Assembly: GCA_033085395.1 (NCBI GenBank)
Contig: JANQBS010000085.1
Span: 1-64,000 of the forward strand
Reading direction: 5' to 3'
Length of the DNA: 64,000 nt
Source: Xanthoparmelia taractica
Lineage: Eukaryota; Ascomycota; Lecanoromycetes; Lecanorales; Parmeliaceae
The notes below the pieces were generated by a model. That model saw only the letters and a list, made by a program, of their open reading frames with translations, was not told where the DNA came from and made no database searches. Positions 51,872-62,461 of this stretch are shown here, piece by piece. The first letter of the stretch is position 1. Every line of letters starts with the position of its first letter. The translations under genes were made by a program, and so were the position numbers.

Positions 51872-53454
51872 ATGGCCTCGCCCTTTGCCCGCTTCGCCAG
51901 ACACTCAGCAAAACGACTCTACCTACGGCCCGCCACCTCACGCACATCCTTCTCCCCTTCCAACTACAGAAGAACAATCGCAACCTCATTACCTCGCCAT
52001 TATGCCACTCCCTCCGATCAGCCTGCCGAGCAAACCGGCACCCGCCTGGTCCCCGTTGACGAGCGCTTCGGCCACCCTATAAACTCTGATGCAACCCAAG
52101 ATATGAACCTCACCCCAAGCGATGGGGAACAGGTTCAGAACCGTAAAATCCGGCACTACACCGTAAACTTTGGGCCTCAGCACCCTGCTGCTCATGGTGT
52201 GCTACGCTTGATCCTTGAGCTCAATGGTGAGGAAATTGTGCGCGCGGACCCGCACGTGGGGTTACTACATCGCGGAACGGAAAAATTGATAGAATATAAG
52301 ACCTATCTGCAGGCTTTGCCGTATTTTGATCGCCTGGATTACGTATCTATGATGACCAACGAGCAGTGCTATTCGCTTGCAGTGGAAAAGCTGTTGAACA
52401 TTGAGATACCGGATAGGGCGAAGTGGATCAGGACGTTGTTTGGAGAGATCACACGGATCCTGAACCATTTAATGAGTGTACTCAGCCATGCTATGGACGT
52501 GGGAGCGCTCACACCGTTCCTATGGGGATTTGAGGAGAGAGAGAAGTTGATGGTAAGATGCCTCTCCCCTGTCCTGTCCAAGCTCTGTGGCAGCTACCCT
52601 CTCCAGGGACCAATAGAAAGCTAACAGGACGAAAGGAATTCTACGAGCGGGTCTCTGGCGCCCGACTTCACGCGGCCTACGTCCGCCCTGGCGGTGTATC
52701 CAAAGACCTCCCGCTTGGCCTCCTCGACGACATCTACCAGTGGGCAACACAATTTGGCGATAGGATCGACGAAACCGAAGAGTTACTCACGGATAACCGA
52801 ATCTGGAAAGGTCGAACTCAAGGCATCGGTGTCGTCTCCGCCGCCGATGCCCTCAACTACTCTTTCTCCGGCGTCATGCTCCGAGGAAGCGGTGTACCTT
52901 GGGATATACGCAAAAGCCAGCCCTATGATGCGTACGATCAGGTAGAATTCGACGTTCCAGTCGGGGTCAACGGAGACTGCTATGACCGCTACCTCTGCCG
53001 CATGGAGGAATTCCGCCAATCCCTCCGCATCATCCACCAATGCCTCAACAAAATGCCCCCCGGCCCCATCCGGGTCGAAGACTACAAGATCTCGCCTCCT
53101 CCACGCGCAGCGATGAAGGAAAACATGGAAGCGCTCATCCACCACTTCTTGCTTTTCACAAAGGGCTACACGGTCCCTCCGGGAGAGACTTATAGCGCCA
53201 TCGAAGCACCAAAGGGAGAGATGGGCGTCTTTATCGTGAGTGACGGCAGTGAGAGACCTTATAGGTGTAAGATTCGGGCGCCGGGGTTCGCGCATTTAGG
53301 GAGCTTTGATCAGATTAGCAGGGGCCATTTGTTGGCGGATGCGGTGGCGATTATTGGGACGATGGATTTGGTGAGTTGCCTCCTTGTTGATATGCTGGTG
53401 AGGATGGTTTTACTGATTCGTTGATTACAGGTGTTTGGGGAAGTTGACCGGTAG
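51872..53454 (+). CDS. nuo-49: NADH:ubiquinone oxidoreductase 49-kDa subunit
   Basis: The NDUFS2/NuoD subunit of mitochondrial complex I, forming part of the quinone site. Exons 51872-52552, 52636-53370 and 53431-53454 give 479 aa. The N-terminal 45 residues are rich in Arg, Ser and Ala (MASPFARFARHSAKRLYLRP), a mitochondrial presequence. The mature part has the family blocks NFGPQHPAAHGVLRLILELN, RADPHVGLLHRGTEKLIEYK, YVSMMTNEQCYSLAVEKLL and FDLPVG-like EFDVPVGVNGDCYDRYLCRM. It ends IIGTMDLVFGEVDR, the last seven residues coming from a 24-nt final exon. Exon 2 starts after the second of two AGs eight nt apart. Confidence 0.95.
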
Positions 53455-53885
53455 ATTAGATTTGGCAAGGGAGCCAAAGACTGTTGCATAGGCAGGCGTT
53501 TGACGGTTCTTGTACATAGTTCTACAGCGAATGCGTGGTGGATGTCATGGTACGGTATGCTCAAGACATGTGTGATCTCCATATGGAGCTGTTAACGTCC
53601 ATGACATTATACGCACCAATCTTCATCGATTTGGCTATTCATCCATCGATGACACCCAGCCACAACTCAATGGATGGGTATCATGTAATGAGCGCTCAAT
53701 TATGGTTCTATTATAAAAAAGTAAAAAGACGTAACGAAACGACGATTGTATGATCCCCAAGGATCGCCTCCTGACGCCGGGGGTATTTCCAGCGGTAAAG
53801 CACACCAATGATTAAGACGCCCTTTCTCCCCATAACCACAGTATTACTGCCATAGAGTGCGCATAAGGAATCCTCGGTAGCCCGC
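53455..53885. other. Convergent 3' flanks
   Basis: About 430 bp without a supported gene. Confidence 0.5.
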
Positions 53886-56800
53886 CTAGCTATCTTCCAG
53901 CCCGGGATGGTCGCCCCCATCGTCCTCCGCCCCGTCCATTTCTGTCTCCCACATAGAATCATCACCCCAAATCTCAGCAGCGGACCGCAAAGCGCGTTCC
54001 CAGCCTAGCGAGAGCCTCAATACCTCCGCCTCTATGACTTCCGTGGGAGCATCGCCAGCCATGGCAGCAGCGCTAGGTGGGCTCGGGCGGGCAATCTCCT
54101 CGAGTGTGGAGCCGTTGAAACTATCTGTTGGTGTGTGAAGGCTTCCGTTGTAGGTACCATGTGCACGCTCAGTAAGGTCGTAAGAAGATGTACCATTCGT
54201 GTTTGGGTGCCCAGTGATCGTGGCGTACTGGAATTGATCATCTTCTGGTCTGGTGGCGGGGCTAATTTCGTCAACGTGATAATCGTTGCGTGATGAAGGT
54301 GCATTGTAACCATAGCCATGCGTGTCGATAGTGACTGCAGAGCCGGCAGCGGTTGCGTATGACTGGTATGGAGGCGAGGCGTTGTCCTGCTGCGTCGACG
54401 AGGCTTGGTAGTCGTGCTGTTGTGATGGTGGAGCATTGTAGTTGAACGTGCCCTCGTTCATTAGAGCATCAAGATCAAGAGTCTGACGAGAAGTCGCGGT
54501 TTCGAAGTTGTTATGGAGCATGGGAGGTTCGACTGGAGCTGTTGCATAATGGTGAAGAGCTGGACGACTGGGAAAGGAATAAGGATGTCCAGCTACATGG
54601 ACGTCATCGCCTGGAGCGCCAAGATCATCAAAGTTAGAATGAGGGATCCGAGTGTTCTGATTCCAGTCGGGTATGACACTAGGGCCGTGGGCGAGCTCAG
54701 TCTGAGGCTCTGGGACTGTTCTAGAAGCCGAGTCGAAGTCCCAAGTCTGCAGTAACGTTCCACGACGAGCGTCTCGGTCCTCAGATCGCTCGCCAGGTTG
54801 CTTGCTTTGGTTGGCTCGAGCAGTGTCCACTGGAGTGCCCCGGAAGTTCGACTTTTTCCCTCTATTTTCCTTCTGACTGGCATCCGATTCCGAAGCATCA
54901 TTCCGAAGCTGTAGGTCAGAGCGAGGACGACTTGGTTGCGCAGATTGAGTGGCTTCTGAGCCCGAGTACCCTGCGCCTTCAAAAAGGTCGCCAAATCGTG
55001 CGCGAACTCCTTGGATTCGCATCTCTTCTGACGCCGTGGTCTTCATTGTGATGCCGTGGGATGGATCGAAGTCGTCGTCGGGGTGATTTGCCAGATTGCT
55101 GGGCAGCCGTGGCGAGGCTTCTGGTGTGTACGAGGATTCTGGTATCAATGAGTTGAGGTTGTTCTCTTCACGCTGTGCCAACTCCAGGTCCATAGTCGGG
55201 TCCATTGCTGGATCAAGGTGGAATGATGGTATCTGGTTATCGACGTTGTCATAAGCTGAATCTCCGATGTTCACCACGCTGAACCTCCAATCTCCAAGGT
55301 CTTTCGAATCATCTTCGGGAAATTCGGCAGCGGCTGCTCCAGAGGGTTGAATAAGCGATTGGCGTTGGCCCCCTGATGATGCCCAGTCTTCATAGACTCT
55401 GATCAGTTGGCGAAGTGTGGCTGTCGGGTGTGTCTTTTCAGTCTCGTAGATATATGGGTGCTCGAGGACATCATCCATAGACGGTCGTCTTTCGGGTTTC
55501 AACTCTAGCACGTATGCTACTAGATCGCACAGCCCTTGTGAAAACCCTTCCTCGGGCTTCAGCTTCGGGTTGTTGCGCTTGAGCATTGACTCGATTTGAC
55601 GTGCACTCATTAAGCCTGCGTTTGGCGGTCTCCCTTTAGCCATCTCGTACAGAGTGCACCCATAAGACCAGACATCGAGCTAATTTGAGTGTCAGCCTCT
55701 GCGAAGAGACAAGCCGTGACACTCTTCCTATCTCAATCACTCACCTCTATCCCGAACTTGGTACCGTCAGGGGCTTGCCGGTCATCTCCAAGGTCACCTT
55801 TCGCGTGCTTTAACAGCTCTGGCGCCATCCAGTTGAAGGTGCCGATTATGGTTCCCCGTCTATCAGTCTTTGTCTCCATTAATCCAGAAACACCAAAGTC
55901 AATAATCTGGACTCGGCCTTCCTCATGCACCATGATATTGGCAGCTGCAACAGGCAGGAGCTATCAGCCTCTGGTCCCATATATGAATAACATCTGGAAA
56001 CTACTCCTATGAAAGAAGAGCTCTGGTGCTAGGCCTCACCTTTCAGGTCTCTGTGTATTATGCCACAATCGTGTATTGCTTTAAGACCTTTTGCTACCTC
56101 ACGAGCAATGACCAAAATGTAGGATTCATCCAGATATCCCCTAGTGCCTTGCATCTATCATCTATTAGCATTTTACTTGAAACTCGACACCTGAATAGGA
56201 TCGTTATAGGTTTGGAAAGATGATTAGAAGTCCGAAAACATACCAAGGTCTTTACACTGCCACCTGGAACGTACTCGCTAATGATCCAAAGTTGAGCCTC
56301 TACTTCCATAACGTCGAAAATTTGATTGACGTTCGGTGCTCCTGCCAATTTTTGGAGAACCTTAGTCTCGTGAATGAACTCTTTGATGCTTTCGTCCCGG
56401 AATTTCGCGTTGGCTCGGATGTCTACGGCATCTGCGTCCATGACCTTGATGGCAAATTGTTGTTGGGAGACTTTATGAACTCTATGAAGAACTTATTAGC
56501 TGAAGCATACGCAAGACCCAGTAATTATTGATGAACATAAATGCAAAAGTACGAAGGATACTGGTTTGCAACAGAAAATGAGACGGGATCTGCTTTCACG
56601 GCTTTGGATGTAATAAGGAGATACAAAGGATAGAGTTTTCATCAAGCAATGTCTGGAAAGATGAAATACTTGAGTCTGGACTTACGCTCTGAAGACTCGC
56701 CCATAAGCTCCTTTCCCAATGAAGTCCTCGAATCGATATGGTGGAGCAGATTTGCCGGTCCTCCGGGCCCACTCGTCGGTTGCATCTTGTTGTCTCTTGA

Positions 56801-57413
56801 CCTGGCCTTTCAGGAAGATTTGGTGCGGGGTGATCAGCGGAGTGCTTGCAGCAGAAACATCGAGATAATCAGTGCGTCTAGTCCCCGCCATGGTGGGAAT
56901 CCCTCGTCTCGGTTGCGGGTGGTAAAGTTCTCTGTGGATGGCTTGGAAATTTTTCCTGCTGGCCACCTCCTGGATGGTCGGATTGCCTCTGCAGGGATCT
57001 GGTGAGGTTTCCCGTCTTTGATGGCCGGAGCGAGTTGCTCGAAGAAAATGACTGACCTCGGCGTCAGTTGGTGAAGTTGCTCGTCTTCGATGCTCTCCGT
57101 GATGCTGCGGGATTTCCGGGCTTTCCTGGTGGCTTAGTGCTGGATTCTCTTGGTCTTGGCGTTCTAATCCAAGTTGATGGGCCTGCTGGATCTGCTGGAT
57201 TCGTAGAGTATAACCCGGACGGTCTGGGTTTCTCTCAGGGACTGGCGGGGGAGCCTCTGTCTGCTCAGGACTTGCTGGACGCGGTTGTGGTGCAGCGGGA
57301 TTTCTATGGTTCCTATTAGCCCATGTGAGATTTGCTAGACCCTCCTGCAAGGCTGCTTCTGTGTCTTCGATTTCTGGAGCCATCACATTGATCAGGCCTT
57401 TCAAGAAACCCAT
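53886..57413 (-). CDS. Ste20/GCK-type protein kinase with long N- and C-terminal extensions
   Basis: A Ser/Thr kinase of the STE group. Exons 56686-57413, 56244-56481, 56040-56154, 55745-55944 and 53886-55679 give 1024 aa. Residues 1-225 are Pro/Gln/Arg-rich and probably disordered. The kinase domain runs from about 228 (YRFEDFIGKGAYGRVFRA) through FAIKVMDAD, VPGGSVKTL, IIHRDLKAANIMV, IIDFGVSG, GTFNWMAPELL and LDVWSYGCTLYEMAKGRPP to about 510 (RPSMDDVLEHPYI). HRDLKAANI and the GT.NWMAPE activation segment point to the Ste20/germinal-centre class. The last 500 residues are low-complexity with no second domain. Splice sites are GT-AG with consistent phases. The pathway is not deducible. Confidence 0.85.
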
Positions 57414-58823
57414 GGCAGCGGTATGAACAATTTTATCGGGGTATCAAGGTATGAAGGTGGTGGTGCATGTTGAAAGAAAAGAGTAAGAAAGATCAGAAGT
57501 AGAGCTCACTCTTGGTGTCTGAATGTGTTCTGGGGGTTATGTTGTTACTTCACCAGCATGCCGAGCAACACTTTCCCCCCTCCCTCCACCACCAGCAAGG
57601 ATGGATCTTTATTATTTCATAAGACTCAGGAAGCTTCACGGGGTACATAGGGAGGTGTTAACGATGACTAGAAAACGTACCGAACGTGTATCGTCAATGC
57701 GACGTTCCGGGGAAGACTCGGGCTTAGAGAATCTGAAGTTCTACAGCCAAAAATGTTAGCTTCACTCGACTTCTTCTCCCAGATCCCAGCTGTCGATCAT
57801 CCGCCGCTAGCCGTCCAGAGCTTAGGGCTTACTGTAACACCTCAGGATATTAGCCAAGACCGCAGAAATAACAAAGAGCACCACCTGTACCTTTATGATA
57901 CTTTTGTATATATTTTTATGGGCTTTGATGGTAGCCTTCTGTCGCAACATGTGAAGAAGTATGCATTGGGGGGAACATGAATGTCTAATAAGCTTGAAGA
58001 TGAATTTTCATATAATAACCGGCCGACGACTAAGCGGCCCGGAACATTATACCACGTAAAGTCGTTTACCCTTCAGTGGAAGCCGTAGCCCACGAGGGTT
58101 GGAAATCTCTGGTCTACAGTTCTACCCAGGGAATCCTCTATACATGGTCTAAGGCATGGCAATTTCTGAAGATCTGTGCATCTTGGTCACATAATGCTGT
58201 TCCCTACAGAAACTCGGTCTGAGGAGACCTGCAGCATCGGAATTTGATGATGGCCACTCAATCCTATACATCGCGATTGGCACTGGCTGTATAGCATCGT
58301 CACCAAATATCTAGATACCATCCATTGCTGCAAGCCTTGCTCGGTCTCGCACAATGTACTGAGCCATAAAAGCTCGGCTCCCGCGTCACCAGGCGCTAGC
58401 AACTCTTGATCTCCTCTCTTTCTCTTTACGAGAGAAGCAGAGAGTGTGTGGTTTTTTTGACGCCGATTTTGCGTCCTACTTGAGCAAATTACCAAATACA
58501 TGTACAAGAAGGAGGAGGATCGGGGAAGGGTTCTAATGTGCCGCCGGTCCGAAACATGCTAATAAACCTAAGGTGGCAGAGCGAAACCGCAGGCCGCGTT
58601 ATACCACCATCAACCTTGTCCATGTCCCGTATTCGGCTGTTTTGACCTCGAACATATCATCTCATCAAGTCTGTTGGTTGTTGGTTGGGGTAACGCCAAT
58701 CATTGAGGCGCAAAGCGAGGTGGTTGGTCTGTTATATAAATTGGGGCAATCCACTATTCTACTGTACTACAGGTTCACAACATCAGTTTCTCACCATTCA
58801 CAAGCAATTCCATCTCTACTAAA
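57414..58823. other. 1.4-kb intergenic region
   Basis: It contains the upstream region of the kinase and the promoter of the small secreted-type protein, including a TATA box near 58733. The open frames (57523-57759, 57753-57980, 58573-58881) lack motifs. Nothing else supported. Confidence 0.45.
58733..58740 (+). promoter_or_regulatory. TATA box upstream of small secreted-type protein
   Basis: TATATAAA lies 84 bp before the ATG at 58824. A clear TATA box is typical of regulated fungal genes and is not seen at the housekeeping genes here. Confidence 0.55.
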
Positions 58824-59306
58824 ATGCTCATCTCATCGTCCAAATCCCTGGGGATCTTCCTTACCTTCTTCACTCTCCTAATCATCTTCCTCACCCACCA
58901 CCATGCTGCAGAAAGTTCTGTCCGGCAGACAGACATGGATTTCGCCTTTGAAACCTCTGACCAGACCGTTATTGGGGGTGGCATGACCGAGCTCCAGGAG
59001 ACCATTGTATACGACAAGCTTTCCGGAGACACACCAAGCGACATCGAAGCCAACTGGTCAGCAACGATAGGCGCCAAAAGCCTCCTGCAAAAGGTGCGAG
59101 AATTCCGAGTCAGCACCCAGGCAAGCTACAACGACGTTTCCAAGAAAGGCGTCCGCAAGGCACTGGAGGACGCCGAACTGGAGCTGGAGAGTCTAGGAAA
59201 GGAGTCCTTTGATACGAAGAAGATTGTGCAAGGCGTGCAGAAGCTCAGGGTCGCGCTGAAAGCGGCCGAGGAGGTCATGGCTCGAGGTCCCGATCAAAAA
59301 CTCTGA
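58824..59306 (+). CDS. Small protein with N-terminal signal/anchor helix, unknown function
   Basis: 160 aa from ATG 58824. Residues about 9-24 (LGIFLTFFTLLIIFLT) are a hydrophobic helix followed by HHHAAES, so either a signal peptide cut near AES or a membrane anchor. The mature part is hydrophilic, helical and without cysteine (VREFRVSTQASYNDVSKKGV, then ALEDAELELESLGKESFDTK and LRVALKAAEEVMA). An alternative 50-nt intron 59287-59336 (GTCCCG...GGCAG) would keep frame, replace the last seven residues and extend the end to 59416 with another 27 Lys/Glu-rich residues. Which is used cannot be decided from sequence. A TATA box precedes it. No known family is recognised. Confidence 0.6.
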   Translation: MLISSSKSLGIFLTFFTLLIIFLTHHHAAESSVRQTDMDFAFETSDQTVIGGGMTELQETIVYDKLSGDTPSDIEANWSATIGAKSLLQKVREFRVSTQASYNDVSKKGVRKALEDAELELESLGKESFDTKKIVQGVQKLRVALKAAEEVMARGPDQKL

Positions 59307-60219
59307 CCTCCATGTCTGGAAATGGAGATGAGGCAGCTATGCGACTAGAGAAAAGCCGTCAAGAAGCCGAAGAGGACGGAAAGAGCAAAAGGAATCCTGC
59401 GTCGCTCGAGGAATGACAGAGATTTGAGCTTAACGCAGACATTGCTGAAGTACACGTGGTCTGTATTGCCATTTGAGGGTCACCTGTGGTCAACGAATGC
59501 CCCTTTGTTCAGACAAATCCCTCAAAACACGCAGGCAAGCTTCGAAAATCTACACTCTATTCGTCTCTGGGAACTCCTCACCACACCATCCCTTCACAAC
59601 ATCCACCCGCCCATTTTCGACCAAACAAGCGGTATCCTCAACAGCAATCCGCAACAAGAACCACTAAGGGAAGCGAAGAACTCGGGCCATGCATGTCCTA
59701 GTGTCACTACCACGAGGACCGTCGTACCTCTTCAGACCGGATCACTAACGCGAACAATACGCGGGAAAGAGCCAGTGCGAGATCAAAGTCTCCAAAGAAG
59801 CTGGAAGTGGGAAGGGAGATGGGAAGGGGGGGAAACTACGGAGATGGTGTATTGACCGGAGCTGGTCAGCTCTTGATTTGATTTCGATATTCGACAAGAT
59901 GATCATGATGGATTGCGCCCTTCGTAGTTCAATGATAAAGCTCGATTGGGAGCCTGTATCGTATCGACAAGCTGGAAACTGCTGACACGTAGATACAAAT
60001 AGAAAGCGAAGCTTGGTTCGGCTGCGTTAAGCTCACGATCGATCCTGCAGAGCAAATGCTATCTTTTTCCCGACTTCCTGTAAGCTAGGCCTGCTCCTCA
60101 AGTTTGTCCACCACCCATTTCAATTCATCCTTAACGCTGCATTCTGCCGTCCTCCCGTGCTCACTTCCGTGCACAATCAATCTCCACATCAACCCCAGGC
60201 AGGTCAATAGTCGAGCCGT
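59307..60219. other. Intergenic, possible alternative exon at its start
   Basis: 59337-59416 may be a second exon of the small protein upstream (frame kept to TGA 59414). The longer open frame 59424-59855 begins with TTG and has no features. Nothing else seen. Confidence 0.4.
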
Positions 60220-61294
60220 TCAAGATGTCTTTGATCTAGACAGAGGTGCCAATGACTGAACACCAAGGTCAATGCGTACTACTTCTTTGAACCTGTAAGA
60301 GATACAGGCACCGACAGGCGCGAAATAGAAAGGATTGAAATGATGTCGTAGGAGATGCCTAGCCATTAGGGTTTTCGGAAGCTTGTATCGAAACCCATCC
60401 TTAAGGACTAAATCGTATTTGCGGTCTTCTTCCGTCCCTCGTCGATTCTTGCTGAAGGTATCTAGAACCTCGGCAGCCAGTGGTAAGGCAGTTGGACAAT
60501 CATCTCGGCCTTCGAAGGGAGTATCGCGGAATGGACAGCGTGCAGTATGAAGTGTGAACGACCTCAGACCGGAAATCCAAGTCAGATATTTGACCCATGC
60601 TTTATCCATTCTGCAAATTTCTTGCATTTTTTCCACATCACTCTGTGGACTGGAGCAGTCGTTCACTATGACTAGCGTGAGATGCTGGAGCTGAACCTTT
60701 GACGCTAGGTAGCGACACGTTAATGGCCATCCGGCTCTATGTGATTCCTCTTCGAGACGTCGAACCGATGCATAAATGCGCATGCTCCGAACGAGTCTCC
60801 TGGACGGTTCACTGATAGACGAAAAAAAAGTTACGACACTGTGATCTGGTTGGAAAGCTTGGCAACCATCCGTAGGGAAGTCAAAATGGAACAGGTTGCT
60901 TCCGTAGAGAACCTTGCAAGCTTCTTGATGAAAATGTTCTACAGGCCGGAATCAGCATGTCCTTTTCATTTGTACTCTGGATAATCAAAAGTTTTCACAG
61001 AGTCAATAGCCTGCGAGGTCTGTCTTGCAACTCAAATCCTGACCGGATCGTAAGATAACAGCTGGGAAAGGTAGGCTCACTAATGAGGTACAGCATCGAG
61101 ATACACATTTTGCTGAGGATCTCGGCTCGCGAAAGATCCTCAGTGACGCTGATACTGCTACGCCGTATTCTTGTCCATGTGATGTTGAACCATCCACAGG
61201 GACTGATGAGGACATATTCATAGACCATGACTCTGAGTTCTGCTGGTAGCTTCTCAAAGGGAAAGACGTCTGGGCGAGAAGGAGCTAGAGTCAT
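60220..61294 (-). CDS. 2EXR/F-box-like fungal protein
   Basis: The N-terminal FPFEKLPAELRVMVYEYVL is the fungal F-box-like/2EXR signature, found in large lineage-specific families of unknown substrate. Three exons are inferred: 61105-61294, 61044-61061 (18 nt) and 60220-60938, giving 308 aa. The joined protein continues KMSVILRSEHFHQEACKVLY and GSNLFHFDF, the usual second block (bristling with an LYG motif), then the SMRIYASVRRLEEES stretch. Phases agree, but intron 1 is short (43 nt) and lacks a clear branch site, so the exact junctions are moderate confidence. A role as SCF adaptor is only a family guess. Confidence 0.65.
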
Positions 61295-62461
61295 AATCTG
61301 GCCTTATCATTCAACACTCGGTCAGCTTATAATCGACAAAGATTAGTGGCAAGGATGTATCAGCTCACAATCCAGGCTTTGCTTTTCGGTGTTGGATGTC
61401 ATCTTGTTTAGAGTCCCCAAATGTGTCAGAAACCACTGTTGGCTGGGCAAAGTCCTAGGTGAATATCAAGTGTGTTTACGGCATTGAGGAAAGCGGTAGA
61501 AAGTTCGTGAGATATGGGTGTAGACGGAAGAGCAAAATACGGTGCAGTAGTGGAAACGGGAGAGCGCCTGCCTACTCTAGAGTAAAGTACTCGCTCTTGA
61601 TTTATCCAATTATGCACAAGCAGTATAATTTCTTTCGCTTAGTAGTCAGACGCAAAAGGTACTTATGCAAGCTTCTAGATCATAACAAACTCGAGCAGCC
61701 AGAACTGGATACCATTATGCTCCATCATTCAGGACCTTATTACGTTCTTGGTATAGATAGCGACTGTAAGCTGTTGAGTTTGAGGACTGATATGGTTATG
61801 ATACCCGCCGTCGTTCGGCATCTGAATCTAGATTGCTTGCAACGCCTCACGAGCAGTCACAATCCGATTGTCTCAAACAGCTGATACCACAGGTTGGAGA
61901 TTGATCCCAGGGCCACCGATGGTCCTTGCCGTCAAATCTTTCACCAAACCTACTTGCAAGGGATGGACACGATCGTAGCGACTGCATGGCGAGTTGTTGT
62001 CGAGAACTCGAGGATCTGTCCCATGCAGCTGTTGGCTATTTGAATGCTACTGGCGCGGTGTCGGATACCAATAAGAAGATAAGGGACACGCCTGTTTTCG
62101 AAGCAATAAATAGACTTGCAGTCTACTCCGAGGGTCGGTGTGGAGATCTGGCTCGAAAGGCGGACGAAATTTTGAGTGATAATGTTGAAAATTTTCTTTC
62201 AAGCCTTCGAGTGCTCGGTCTATATGAAGTGGTGGCTTGGTTCCCGCTCAGATGCTGGATCTATTGGATGAATTTGATATGACCTCGAGTCCTTGATAGG
62301 GGTTTGGAACTCCAATTGGGCCTTGGTATGGCCTTGCGGGGCGTTGTCATGTGGTCATGATAGGCTTACCCTCCTGAGAGCCCTATAATATCCTAGAGCC
62401 ATTGGATCTCTGCATGCTGACCTTCCCTCTCGTAAATGATCTTCATTAAACGCACGATTGA
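61295..62461. other. Intergenic with weak coding signal on plus strand
   Basis: About 1.2 kb between the 2EXR gene and PRP16. The plus-strand frame 61459-61884 starts with GTG and is not supported. The frame ending at 62282 is listed separately at low confidence. Confidence 0.4.
61986..62282 (+). CDS. Possible small or partial gene, unknown
   Basis: From ATG 61986 the frame encodes 98 aa (MASCCRELEDLSHAAVGYL..., then VFEAINRLAVYSEGRCGDLA and LSDNVENFLSSLRVLG), which looks helical and protein-like, ending with a hydrophobic WFPLRCWIYWMNLI. The open frame continues upstream to about 61926 without an ATG, so it might be the last exon of a longer transcript. No family recognised and no splice structure could be fixed. 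It may be chance. Confidence 0.22.
   Translation: MASCCRELEDLSHAAVGYLNATGAVSDTNKKIRDTPVFEAINRLAVYSEGRCGDLARKADEILSDNVENFLSSLRVLGLYEVVAWFPLRCWIYWMNLI

Noticed and set aside
59424..59855. Plus-strand 143-aa frame
   Set aside because: Starts with TTG and lacks motifs or codon bias of a gene.
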